From Qipengyuania intermedia (lineage in GTDB: Bacteria > Pseudomonadota > Alphaproteobacteria > Sphingomonadales > Sphingomonadaceae), in contig NZ_JAIGNS010000001.1 of the NCBI RefSeq assembly GCF_019711615.1, positions 558,001-622,000 of the forward strand: DNA of 64,000 nucleotides, in the 5' to 3' direction. Under the pieces are notes generated by a model. It saw nothing but the letters and a program-made list of their open reading frames with translations, did not search any database and was not told the DNA's origin. Positions 55,381 through 63,439 of this stretch are shown here, piece by piece. A program made the translations under genes and the position numbers. Each line of letters begins with the position of its first letter. The first letter of the stretch is position 1.

Positions 55381-56688
55381 TCAGGTCTTCCATGGTCCGG
55401 TGATAGCTATCGTGCGCGTCGGCGCATAGGCATTGACGAAGAACCACTTACCGTCGGGCGAGAAGCAGCCGCCTGCAAGTTCTGTCTGCATGCGCAGGCG
55501 ACCGAAGGCATAGGCTTCACCCGACGGCGTGATGCCGCGCAGGTGATTGTCCACGATGGGCGTATACTGGTCTTCGCACACGATAAGGTGACCGTTCGGC
55601 CCGACCGTCAGGTTGTCGCCATAGTTGAACTGCGAGGCGCTTTCGCTTTCGAAGAACAGTTCGAACCGGTCGGGACCGACCCCGCGCCCGGGCACCAGCC
55701 TGAACACCTGGCCATATTTGGCGGCCCCGCCATTGGTCGAGCATATGTAAAGCTCGTCCGTGCCCATGTGGATGCCCTCGCCGCGCGCGATGATCGAGGC
55801 ACCTTGCGCCGCGGCACGCTCGCGCAGGTCGTCCTCTGGCGCCTCCACATCGTTTAGTGCGATCCAGCGCACCGGATAGCTTTGCCCGACCGGCATCAAC
55901 GGCGCGTCGTGATTGCGCGTGTCGGGCACAGCGTCGATCACCATCGCTTCCAGCCTGCCGCCTTGGGCCAGCTTGCCGGGCACTTTGGGAATGAAGCGGT
56001 AGAGGACGGAATTGCCCCGATCTTCGGTCAGGTAAACGATACCCGTTTCCGGATCGACGCAGGCGGCCTCGTGGTTGAACCTGCCCATCGCCATCAGCGG
56101 CACAGGGTCGACCAGGCCTTCCGCATCGGCGGGAACCTCGAAAACCCAGCCGTGGTCGCGGCCCAGCCTTCCGGGGCCGATATCGTCCGCTTTGGTGACA
56201 TGTTCCTCGCAGGTCAGCCAGCTCCCCCATGGGGTCACGCCGCCCGAGCAATTGCGGATGGTCCCGGCCAGCGAGCGATATTCGCGCTTCTTTTCCAGCG
56301 TCGCCGCATCGAGCACCAGCGTGGTCGTGCCACCCGGCAGGACGGATCCCCCCGCTATCCGGTCATACCCGTCGGCGATTGCCCCGCCGGGCTCGTCGGC
56401 CTGCTTGAGTTCATGATTGCGCACCAGCGCGATCTCTCCGCCGGGCAGCGATAGGCAGCCCATCCCATCGGCTTTGTCCGGAACCGTCCCGCCATCACTC
56501 ATCGCATCGCCAAGGCTGGACAGCAGGCGGTAGGAGAAGCCTTCGGGCAGGTCGAGCAGACTGTTCGGATCGCGGACCAGCGGCCCGTATCCGGCAGCCG
56601 TAAGCTCCGCCCCCCGCGTCATGCACCCGCTCAGCGTCAGGGCGCCGAAGGCAGTTGCGGTTGTGGAAAGGAAATGTCTGCGTTGCAT
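55381..56688 (-). CDS. PhoX-like (DUF839) Tat-exported protein
   Basis: This 435-residue protein starts MQRRHFLSTTATAFGALTLSGC. That is a twin-arginine signal, with a cysteine that could also be a lipobox. It carries the DUF839/PhoX beta-propeller (LVRNHEL, TWCEEH-like WLTCEEH, YLTEDRG blocks) found in calcium- and iron-dependent alkaline phosphatases and in related proteins of unknown activity. A role in phosphate release from organic esters is likely, but not certain at this length, since true PhoX enzymes are longer (~600). The ATG at 56712 is an alternative start. It diverges from the SDR gene. Confidence 0.82.
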   Translation of the reverse strand: MQRRHFLSTTATAFGALTLSGCMTRGAELTAAGYGPLVRDPNSLLDLPEGFSYRLLSSLGDAMSDGGTVPDKADGMGCLSLPGGEIALVRNHELKQADEPGGAIADGYDRIAGGSVLPGGTTTLVLDAATLEKKREYRSLAGTIRNCSGGVTPWGSWLTCEEHVTKADDIGPGRLGRDHGWVFEVPADAEGLVDPVPLMAMGRFNHEAACVDPETGIVYLTEDRGNSVLYRFIPKVPGKLAQGGRLEAMVIDAVPDTRNHDAPLMPVGQSYPVRWIALNDVEAPEDDLRERAAAQGASIIARGEGIHMGTDELYICSTNGGAAKYGQVFRLVPGRGVGPDRFELFFESESASQFNYGDNLTVGPNGHLIVCEDQYTPIVDNHLRGITPSGEAYAFGRLRMQTELAGGCFSPDGKWFFVNAYAPTRTIAITGPWKT

Positions 56689-56774
56689 CCGGGGGTTCAA
56701 ATCTGTCTCCATTGGCCCTGCAGGCGCGCCATGCGATAGAAGCGTGAAATGTCAATGACAGTTGGGAGCAAGTG

Positions 56775-57569
56775 ATGGAATTGAAAGCAAAAATGGCAGC
56801 TGTGGTGACCGGCGGCGCATCGGGTCTCGGCAAGGCAAGTGCGAGCGCGCTGGCGGAAGCCGGACTGAAAGTCACCATCTTCGATGTGAACGAGGAAGCC
56901 GGCGAAGCGCACGCGAAGGAAATCGGTGGCCATTTCGTGCGGGTCGATATTACCGATGAACAATCGGTGGTCGACGGTTTCGCCTCTGCCCGTGCGGCCC
57001 ACGGACAGGAGCGCGTGACGGTCCATTGCGCCATGACCAGCCGCCGGGGCAAGACGCTGGGCTGGGACAAGGAAACGGCTGGCTACAAGCGTCTGCCGAC
57101 AGAAGACTATGCGTTCGGCGCGGAGGGTATTCTCATATCATCCTACCGCATCGCCAGCCATTCCGCTCTCGGCATGGCCAATAGCGAGCCGCTCAACGAA
57201 GACGGCGAGCGCGGCGCCATCACGCTGACCGCAAGCGTCGCCGCGCAGGACGGCCAGATCGGCCAGGTGATCTACGGCAGCTGCAAGGCGGGCGTGAACG
57301 GGCTGGTGCTGCCGATGGCCCGTGATCTCATGGACCTCGGCATTCGCGTCAACTCGGTCATGCCGGGCATTTTCGCGACCCCGCTGATGCTGGGAATGAA
57401 GGATCGCAACCCGCAGATGTGGGACCAGCTCAACGCCAGCGTCCCCTTCCCCAAGCGGCTGGGAAAGCCGGAGGAATTCGCCTCGCTGATCGTCGAGATC
57501 GCCCGCAACAGCTACATCAACGGCCACCAGTTCCGCCTCGACGGCGCGATCCGCATGCCTCCGAAATGA
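56775..57569 (+). CDS. Short-chain dehydrogenase/reductase
   Basis: This is a 264-residue NAD(P)-dependent oxidoreductase of the classical SDR type. It has the cofactor motif TGGASGLGKA near residue 12, an Asp after the second strand (FDVNEE) suggesting NAD preference, and the catalytic YGSCK with Ser upstream in LTASVAAQ. The Pro/Gly of VMPGIFATPLM follows. It resembles hydroxyacyl-CoA dehydrogenase-like SDRs in length. The substrate is unknown. I chose the ATG at 56775, preceded by GGGAGCAAG. Confidence 0.9.
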   Translation: MELKAKMAAVVTGGASGLGKASASALAEAGLKVTIFDVNEEAGEAHAKEIGGHFVRVDITDEQSVVDGFASARAAHGQERVTVHCAMTSRRGKTLGWDKETAGYKRLPTEDYAFGAEGILISSYRIASHSALGMANSEPLNEDGERGAITLTASVAAQDGQIGQVIYGSCKAGVNGLVLPMARDLMDLGIRVNSVMPGIFATPLMLGMKDRNPQMWDQLNASVPFPKRLGKPEEFASLIVEIARNSYINGHQFRLDGAIRMPPK

Positions 57570-57575
57570 GGTCGT

Positions 57576-57649
57576 TGGAGCGGGTGAAGGGAATCGAACC
57601 CTCGTCGTCAGCTTGGGAAGCTGCTGCTCTACCATTGAGCTACACCCGC
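57576..57649 (-). tRNA. tRNA-Gly (anticodon CCC)
   Basis: The minus strand folds into a complete cloverleaf of 74 bases: acceptor GCGGGTG/CACCCGC, D-arm GCTC/GAGC, anticodon loop TTCCCAA giving anticodon CCC, T-arm with TTCGATT, and an encoded CCA end. The first base pair of the anticodon stem is G-A, as in some alphaproteobacterial tRNA-Gly. It lies at the 3' end of the convergent SDR gene. Confidence 0.96.
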
Positions 57650-57762
57650 GAGGTGGAGCGGCGCTTGCCACGGGCGGCGCCACACGGTCAATCGATTCGG
57701 TGAGCGGCGGAAAACACCGGACGGCGCCTTCACCTTCCCGGCCAAGCCTATAGAAGGGCCGG

Positions 57763-58836
57763 ATGACGACGAGGCGCGAATGGGTGAACTGGGCGATCGG
57801 GCGGATCGAGGCCGATTTCAATCGGTCCGCGGACACGCATCTCATCCCCCTGCCCGTCCCCGCGCTTCCCGACATCGCGATCTACCTGAAAGACGAATCC
57901 AGCCACCCGACCGGCAGCCTGAAGCACAGGCTCGCGCGCTCGCTGTTCCTTTACGGCCTGTGCAATGGCTGGATCAGCGAGGGTACAGCCATCGTCGAGG
58001 CATCGAGCGGGTCGACCGCCGTGTCGGAGGCCTATTTCGCGCGGATGCTGGGCCTGCCTTTCATTGCCGTAGTGCCCAAGACGACGGCGCAGGCGAAGAT
58101 CGATGCCATCGCCTTCTACGGCGGCAAGTGCCACTTCGTCGACAATCCCGGCGAGATGTATGACGCAGCGCAAGCCCTCGCCGATGATCTGAAAGGTCAT
58201 TACATCGACCAGTTCACCTTCGCCGAGCGGGCGACGGACTGGCGCAGCAACAACAACATAGCGGAATCGATCTTCGCCCAGATGCAGCGCGAGCCGCATC
58301 CGGTGCCGCGCTGGATCGTATGCGGAGCCGGGACCGGCGGGACATCAGCAACCATCGGCCGCTTCGCCCGCTACAACCGCCACGACACCAAGGTCTGCGT
58401 CGCCGATCCCGAAGGCTCGGTCTTCCACCGCCACTGGGCCGACCGGTCGGTCGAGCGCGTCGACCATCCCTCTGGCTGTATCGAGGGGATCGGGCGCCAG
58501 CGGGTGGAGCCCAGCTTCCTGCCGGACGTGGTCGATGCCATGGAAGCCGTGCCCGACGCCTGCTCAATCGCTGCCGCGCACGAGGTAAGCGAACGGCTCG
58601 GGCGGCGATGCGGGGGATCGACCGGCACCAATGTCTGGGCCTGCGCCAAGATTGCCGCCGACATGGCAGAGCGCGGCTTCAAGGGTTCGATCGTCTCAAT
58701 CCTGTGCGATGACGGCGCGCGCTATGCGGACACGATTTTCGACGACGATTGGCTGGCGGACAAAGGCTTCGACATCCTGCCCCAGCGCAAGAAGATCGCC
58801 CATTTCTTCGAAACCGGCACTTTCGCTGCCGGCTGA
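57763..58836 (+). CDS. PLP-dependent cysteine synthase-family enzyme (possible cysteine desulfhydrase)
   Basis: This 357-residue fold-type II PLP enzyme is related to cysteine synthase. The lysine that binds PLP is in TGSLKHRLA, the [10 protein letters not shown] loop binds the substrate carboxylate and [13 protein letters not shown] the cofactor phosphate. Its N-terminus and C-terminus are longer than in CysK, as in the actinobacterial Cds1-type desulfhydrases that release sulfide from cysteine. It is followed 27 bases later by a DUF819 membrane protein, so the two likely form an operon. Confidence 0.87.
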   Translation: MTTRREWVNWAIGRIEADFNRSADTHLIPLPVPALPDIAIYLKDESSHPTGSLKHRLARSLFLYGLCNGWISEGTAIVEASSGSTAVSEAYFARMLGLPFIAVVPKTTAQAKIDAIAFYGGKCHFVDNPGEMYDAAQALADDLKGHYIDQFTFAERATDWRSNNNIAESIFAQMQREPHPVPRWIVCGAGTGGTSATIGRFARYNRHDTKVCVADPEGSVFHRHWADRSVERVDHPSGCIEGIGRQRVEPSFLPDVVDAMEAVPDACSIAAAHEVSERLGRRCGGSTGTNVWACAKIAADMAERGFKGSIVSILCDDGARYADTIFDDDWLADKGFDILPQRKKIAHFFETGTFAAG

Positions 58837-58863
58837 TACAGCCCCTTCCGGGAGAGATTTAAC

Positions 58864-60078
58864 GTGATTACCGACGACCGCATCATCCTTGGGCTACTGG
58901 GCTTGGTGCTCGCCTTCGTATTCGTGACGCGGGATCGGCCGGGATGGCAGAAGTTCTATACCTTCGTACCGATCATCCTGGTCTGCTACCTCGTGCCCTC
59001 GCTGATGGTCACCTTCGGCCTCATCGATGTGAGCGAGAGCAACCTCTGGACCGTGGCGAAGGATTTCTTCCTGCCCGCAGCGCTGTTCCTGATGACGCTC
59101 AGCATCGATCTGAAGGGTATTCTGGGCCTTGGCAGCAAGGCGATCATCATGTTCCTGACTGCGACGTTGGGCATCGTGATCGGCGGCCCCCTCGCGCTCT
59201 ATATCGTCGCGCAGTTCGATCCGTCGATCATCGGGACGGGACAGGACGCGGCATGGCGCGGCCTCGCCACTCTGGCGGGTAGCTGGATCGGCGGCGGCGC
59301 GAACCAGACCGCGATGCTGGAAGTCTATGGCTATAATATCGAGAAATACTCCGCGCTCATCGCGGTCGACATCATCGTCGCGAATATCTGGATGATCTTC
59401 CTCCTTTACGGTGCAGGCGCGAGCGAGAAGGTCGACCGCTGGCTCGGCGCGGACAGCAGCGCGATCGACCGGCTGCGCGACAAGATGGCCGATTACACCA
59501 GCTCGGTAGAGCGCGTGGCGACAGCGAACGATTACGTCCTGCTGTTCGGCGCAACACTGGCGGTGGTCGGTCTGTGTCATCTTGCAGGCACCATGCTTGG
59601 CGGGTTCTTCGCTGAATTGCAGGGCGAAGAGGCAACGCTGGCGAGCAGTTTCTTCTGGGTCGTCGTGGTGGCGACCACGCTCGGCCTTGCCGCCAGCTTC
59701 ACCCGCGCGCGCAACCTGGAAGGCGTCGGCGCGAGCAAGTTCGGCACGCTTTTCATCTTCCTGCTAGTCGCGATCATCGGCACCAAGATGGACGTCACGC
59801 AGCTGGGCGATGCGCCCGGCTTCATGGCCGTGGGGCTGATCTGGATGCTGTTCCACGTCATCCTGCTGCTGCTGGTGGCCAAGCTGATCAAGGCGCCGTT
59901 CTTCTTCGTCGCCGTCGGCAGCAAGGCGAATGTGGGCGGGGCCGCCTCGGCGCCCGTCGTGGCGGCCGCGTTCCACCCGGCACTGGCCCCGGTCGGCGTG
60001 CTGCTGGCAGTGCTCGGCTATGCGCTCGGCACCTATGGCGCGATCCTGTGCGCACAGATGATGGCGGCGGTCGGATAA
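58864..60078 (+). CDS. DUF819-family membrane protein
   Basis: This is a 404-residue membrane protein with about ten to twelve helices and a hydrophilic loop around residues 190-215. Family members (YjcL-like) are presumed secondary transporters of unknown substrate. The GSWIGGGANQTAM and NVGGAASAPVVAAAFHP segments are conserved-type glycine-rich motifs. It starts at a GTG preceded by GGGAGAG. The pairing with a cysteine-metabolising enzyme suggests transport of an amino or sulfur compound. Confidence 0.85.
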   Translation: MITDDRIILGLLGLVLAFVFVTRDRPGWQKFYTFVPIILVCYLVPSLMVTFGLIDVSESNLWTVAKDFFLPAALFLMTLSIDLKGILGLGSKAIIMFLTATLGIVIGGPLALYIVAQFDPSIIGTGQDAAWRGLATLAGSWIGGGANQTAMLEVYGYNIEKYSALIAVDIIVANIWMIFLLYGAGASEKVDRWLGADSSAIDRLRDKMADYTSSVERVATANDYVLLFGATLAVVGLCHLAGTMLGGFFAELQGEEATLASSFFWVVVVATTLGLAASFTRARNLEGVGASKFGTLFIFLLVAIIGTKMDVTQLGDAPGFMAVGLIWMLFHVILLLLVAKLIKAPFFFVAVGSKANVGGAASAPVVAAAFHPALAPVGVLLAVLGYALGTYGAILCAQMMAAVG

Positions 60079-60167
60079 TCCCGAAAGGTAAAGGTTTCAT
60101 CTGAAACCGGTTGATTTCGGAGCATCCGCTTGCCACAGCCGTTGGCAAGAAAAGAGAGGATTCCCCC

Positions 60168-61664
60168 ATGCGTCAGGTTGACCATTTCATCGCCGGCGGA
60201 GCCACCGGTTCCGCCACCCGCAAGCACCAGATCTGGAACCCGTCCACGGGCGAGGTCCAAGCCGAGGTCGCCCTTGGCGATGCAGCCCTACTGCAGAAGG
60301 CCGTGGACGAAGCCAAGAAGGTCCAGCCCGAATGGGCGGCCACCAATCCGCAGCGCCGTGCGCGCGTGATGTTCGAATTCAAGCGCCTCGTCGAAGCCAA
60401 CAAGCAGGAACTGGCCGAACTGCTGTCGAGCGAACACGGCAAGGTGGTCGAGGACGCGCATGGGGATGTGCAGCGCGGCCTCGAAGTCATCGAATTCGCT
60501 TGCGGCATCCCGCAGGCGCTGAAGGGCGAATACACGCAAGGCGCGGGCCCGGGCATCGATGTCTATTCGATGCGCCAGCCGCTCGGCATCGGTGCGGGCA
60601 TCACCCCGTTCAACTTCCCTGCCATGATCCCGATGTGGATGTTCGGCATGGCGATCGCTGCCGGTAACGCCTTCATCCTGAAGCCGTCCGAGCGCGATCC
60701 CTCCGTGCCCGTGCGCCTCGCCGAACTGTTCGTGGAAGCAGGCGCGCCCGAAGGCCTGCTGCAGGTCGTTCACGGCGACAAGGAAATGGTCGACGCGATC
60801 CTCGACCATCCCGACATTCCGGCAATCAGCTTCGTCGGCTCCTCCGACATCGCGCAGTACATCTACTCGCGCGGCACGGCGAATGCGAAACGTGTGCAGG
60901 CTTTCGGCGGCGCGAAGAACCACGGCATCGTCATGCCCGACGCCGATCTCGACCAGGTGGTGAACGATCTTGCCGGAGCTGCCTTCGGTTCGGCTGGCGA
61001 GCGCTGCATGGCGTTGCCGGTTGTAGTGCCGGTGGGCGAGGACACGGCGGACCGCCTGCGCGAAAAGCTCATCCCCGCGATCAACGCGCTGCGCGTCGGG
61101 GTCTCCAACGATCCCGAAGCGCATTACGGCCCCGTCGTCACGCCCGAACACAAGGCACGCGTCGAAGGCTGGATCGACACTGCCGAAAAGGAAGGCGCAG
61201 AAGTCGTCATCGACGGTCGCGGCTTCAGCCTGCAGGGTCACGAAGACGGTTTCTTCGTCGGCCCGACGCTGCTCGACCGTGTCACGCCCGACATGGAAAG
61301 CTACAAGGAAGAAATTTTCGGCCCGGTCCTCCAGATCGTGCGCGCCAAAGATTTCGAGGACGCCGTCCGCCTGCCGAGTGAGCACCAGTACGGCAACGGC
61401 GTCGCCATCTTCACCCGCAACGGCCACGCCGCGCGCGAATTCGCGAGCCGCGTGAATGTCGGCATGGTCGGCATCAACGTGCCGATCCCGGTGCCGGTCA
61501 GCTATCACAGCTTCGGCGGCTGGAAGCGCTCGGGCTTCGGCGACATTGACCAGTACGGCATGGAAGGCCTGAAGTTCTGGACCAAGGCCAAGAAGGTCAC
61601 GCAGCGCTGGCCCGATGGCGGCGGTGACGGCTCCAACGCCTTCGTCATCCCGACGATGGGATAA
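60168..61664 (+). CDS. mmsA: CoA-acylating methylmalonate-semialdehyde dehydrogenase
   Basis: This is a 498-residue aldehyde dehydrogenase of the MmsA type, which converts methylmalonate or malonate semialdehyde to propionyl- or acetyl-CoA with NAD and CoA in valine catabolism. Signatures are ITPFNFPAMIPMWM, AFGGAKNHGIVMPDAD, the catalytic Cys in GSAGERCMALP and the C-terminal SFGGWKRSGFGDIDQYG. The pattern of residues replacing the usual base glutamate is consistent with the CoA-dependent subgroup. I chose the ATG at 60168, preceded by GAGAGGA. An acyl-CoA dehydrogenase 1.8 kb downstream fits the same pathway. Confidence 0.95.
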   Translation: MRQVDHFIAGGATGSATRKHQIWNPSTGEVQAEVALGDAALLQKAVDEAKKVQPEWAATNPQRRARVMFEFKRLVEANKQELAELLSSEHGKVVEDAHGDVQRGLEVIEFACGIPQALKGEYTQGAGPGIDVYSMRQPLGIGAGITPFNFPAMIPMWMFGMAIAAGNAFILKPSERDPSVPVRLAELFVEAGAPEGLLQVVHGDKEMVDAILDHPDIPAISFVGSSDIAQYIYSRGTANAKRVQAFGGAKNHGIVMPDADLDQVVNDLAGAAFGSAGERCMALPVVVPVGEDTADRLREKLIPAINALRVGVSNDPEAHYGPVVTPEHKARVEGWIDTAEKEGAEVVIDGRGFSLQGHEDGFFVGPTLLDRVTPDMESYKEEIFGPVLQIVRAKDFEDAVRLPSEHQYGNGVAIFTRNGHAAREFASRVNVGMVGINVPIPVPVSYHSFGGWKRSGFGDIDQYGMEGLKFWTKAKKVTQRWPDGGGDGSNAFVIPTMG

Positions 61665-61697
61665 GGACAGCGGGCGAGGCGTTGGGGAAGAATGACA

Positions 61698-62216
61698 ATG
61701 ATTTCACCCCGACACCTCGCCCTCCTTTTTTGCCCTCTCTCGCTCGCAGCTTGCGGGAGCGCAGACGAGGAGCCTGCGGAGCCCGTTAGTAGTCCTTCCG
61801 AGGCCGTAGAAACCTCATCGACCCCTTCCCCACAGGCCTCCGAAGCCGAACCTCAATCGGCGAGTTTCGCCAAGACGATGCCGCAGGAAATGCGCGGGAT
61901 CTGGCACAAGGACATCCTCGGGCGCGCGCCCAATGCGGAAGAATGCGATCCGCGACTGCGCGGTACGATCGACTGGGACCGACTCATCACGGTGCGCGAC
62001 AGCGGATACGTCTATTTCGAAATGAGTGGCCGGATCATGGAAGTGCATGATCGCACCGACACGATGATCGATGCCACTTTCGACACCACCTACGCGGATA
62101 CCCCGACGAGCGAGCGGCGCGATTTCGCGCTGCAGGGCGACGGGACGCTCGCTATCAATCTCGATGACGGCGACGGGACGATGCAGGTCGTCCAGTACCG
62201 CCGTTGCCCGGAGTAA
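61698..62216 (+). CDS. Small lipoprotein of unknown function (1)
   Basis: This 172-residue exported lipoprotein has a signal ending in LSLAAC and a Pro/Ser/Glu-rich spacer of about 40 residues. A compact domain follows containing RGIWHKD and several Asp- and Thr-rich strands (beta-barrel-like). The next gene encodes a protein with the same layout (ALHGRWGLVPADC), so the two are probably paralogues. I chose the second ATG (61698), which has GGGGAAG at better spacing than the first (61692). The function is unknown. Confidence 0.72.
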   Translation: MISPRHLALLFCPLSLAACGSADEEPAEPVSSPSEAVETSSTPSPQASEAEPQSASFAKTMPQEMRGIWHKDILGRAPNAEECDPRLRGTIDWDRLITVRDSGYVYFEMSGRIMEVHDRTDTMIDATFDTTYADTPTSERRDFALQGDGTLAINLDDGDGTMQVVQYRRCPE

Positions 62217-62220
62217 GCCC

Positions 62221-62709
62221 ATGCGTATCATCTCGAGCATTGCCGCCCTCGCCTCTCTCGCTCTCGTCGCAGCCTGCACAGAGCCGGTCGAAGACAGGCC
62301 GGAGCCGGAAGAGACCATGATGCCGGTCGAACCCGGTGGCGGCATCGGTGACGGGGCCACTCCGCTGCCCGAACTTCTCGGCACGGAAATACCGGAGGCT
62401 CTGCACGGGCGCTGGGGCCTCGTGCCGGCCGATTGCACCTCGACCCGGGGAGATGCCAAGGGCCCCATCACCATCGACGCAGAGCGCATCGAATTCTACG
62501 AATCGCGCGCCGTCGTGGACGAGATCGAGGATCAGAACACCGGCATGATCCGCGCCCGCTTCGCGTTCACCGGCGAAGGCCAGGAATGGACCCGCGATAT
62601 CGAGTGGCGGCTCTCGGAAGACGGCGCGAAGCTCATGCGTTCCGAAACTGGCGAAGATGCGCTCGACGAACCTCTGAGCTATACGAAGTGCGAAACCGAA
62701 GGAGAGTGA
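62221..62709 (+). CDS. Small lipoprotein of unknown function (2)
   Basis: This 162-residue lipoprotein has a lipobox VAAC, a Glu/Pro/Met-rich spacer and a domain of about 110 residues beginning LHGRWGLVPADC and ending YTKCET. The two cysteines could form a disulfide. It follows the previous lipoprotein gene after 4 bases and resembles it in arrangement. No family is recognised. The downstream I78-type inhibitor begins 2 bases later, so the genes are tightly linked. Confidence 0.78.
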   Translation: MRIISSIAALASLALVAACTEPVEDRPEPEETMMPVEPGGGIGDGATPLPELLGTEIPEALHGRWGLVPADCTSTRGDAKGPITIDAERIEFYESRAVVDEIEDQNTGMIRARFAFTGEGQEWTRDIEWRLSEDGAKLMRSETGEDALDEPLSYTKCETEGE

Positions 62710-62711
62710 CG

Positions 62712-63005
62712 ATGAAAGCCGTTCTTGCGATTTGCGCCGCCCTGCCGCTGGCAGCCTGCGCCACCGCCTATGAGGGGGCTGAGGCCCCCGCCGCGGCCGC
62801 CGGCACCTGCGATGCTGCACCCGTGCAATATCATGTCGGGCACGAGGCGACTTCGGACATGGGCGCGGCAATCCTTGCAGAAAGCGGCGCGCGGACCCTG
62901 CGCTGGGGCCCGCCGGACTCCGCATGGACGATGGATTACCGCGAAGACCGTGCGAACGTGCGGTACGATCGCGACATGAAGATCACCGCGGTCACCTGCG
63001 GATGA
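62712..63005 (+). CDS. I78-family peptidase inhibitor-like lipoprotein
   Basis: This 97-residue protein has a lipoprotein signal (LPLAAC) and an I78-type inhibitor domain. The wording TLRWGPPDSAWTMDYREDR followed by a C-terminal VTCG matches the diagnostic TMDYRPDRLN...RCG block of that family, whose members inhibit serine peptidases such as elastase or subtilisin. Its reactive site is not certain here. The stop overlaps the start of the RidA gene (ATGA), so the two are translationally coupled. Confidence 0.8.
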   Translation: MKAVLAICAALPLAACATAYEGAEAPAAAAGTCDAAPVQYHVGHEATSDMGAAILAESGARTLRWGPPDSAWTMDYREDRANVRYDRDMKITAVTCG

Positions 63006-63391
63006 GCGAGCGGCAACGGGCGTCCACGGGATCGCCGTTCGAGGATCAATTCGGTTTCTGCCGCGCGGTAAGGGACGGTGACCGCATCGTGGTCGCCGGC
63101 ACGGGCCCGATCGAGGACGACGGGTCGAGCACCGCAGGCGATGCCACCGCACAGGCCGCGCGCTGCTGCACACTGATCGTCCGGGCAATCGAGCAACTCG
63201 GCGGCTCGGCTGCGGATGTCGTGCGCACCCGCATGTTCCTCACCGATTTCGACGACCAGGCCGCCGTCGGCGAGGTTCATGCGCGCTTTTTCGGCGATGC
63301 CAAACCGGCCGCAACGATGGTCGGCTGCGCATGGCTTTGCCGCAAGGAATGGAAAGTCGAATTCGAGGCGGAAGCAATCGTTAAAGGCTGA
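63002..63391 (+). CDS. RidA/YjgF-family protein
   Basis: This 129-residue protein has the RidA fold. Blocks include VAGTGPIEDDG near the start, AIEQLGGSAADVVRTRMFLTD in the middle and a GCAWLCRKEWKVEFEAEAI strand at the end. RidA enzymes break down reactive enamine/imine intermediates of amino acid metabolism. The usual Arg of the active site appears as VVRTRMFL. The N-terminal ~20 residues are an extension. It starts in an ATGA overlap with the inhibitor gene. Its position before an acyl-CoA dehydrogenase fits amino acid catabolism. Confidence 0.88.
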   Translation: MSERQRASTGSPFEDQFGFCRAVRDGDRIVVAGTGPIEDDGSSTAGDATAQAARCCTLIVRAIEQLGGSAADVVRTRMFLTDFDDQAAVGEVHARFFGDAKPAATMVGCAWLCRKEWKVEFEAEAIVKG

Positions 63392-63439
63392 GGCCGCCCA
63401 CCCCTTCCCTTGCCCCCGCGAGAGGTTTAGAGCGCCCCC

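Noticed and set aside
57419-57703. Open frame whose product contains GIEPSSSAWEAAALPLSYTRE
   Set aside because: This is the translated tRNA-Gly region, a known false gene produced by tRNA sequence.
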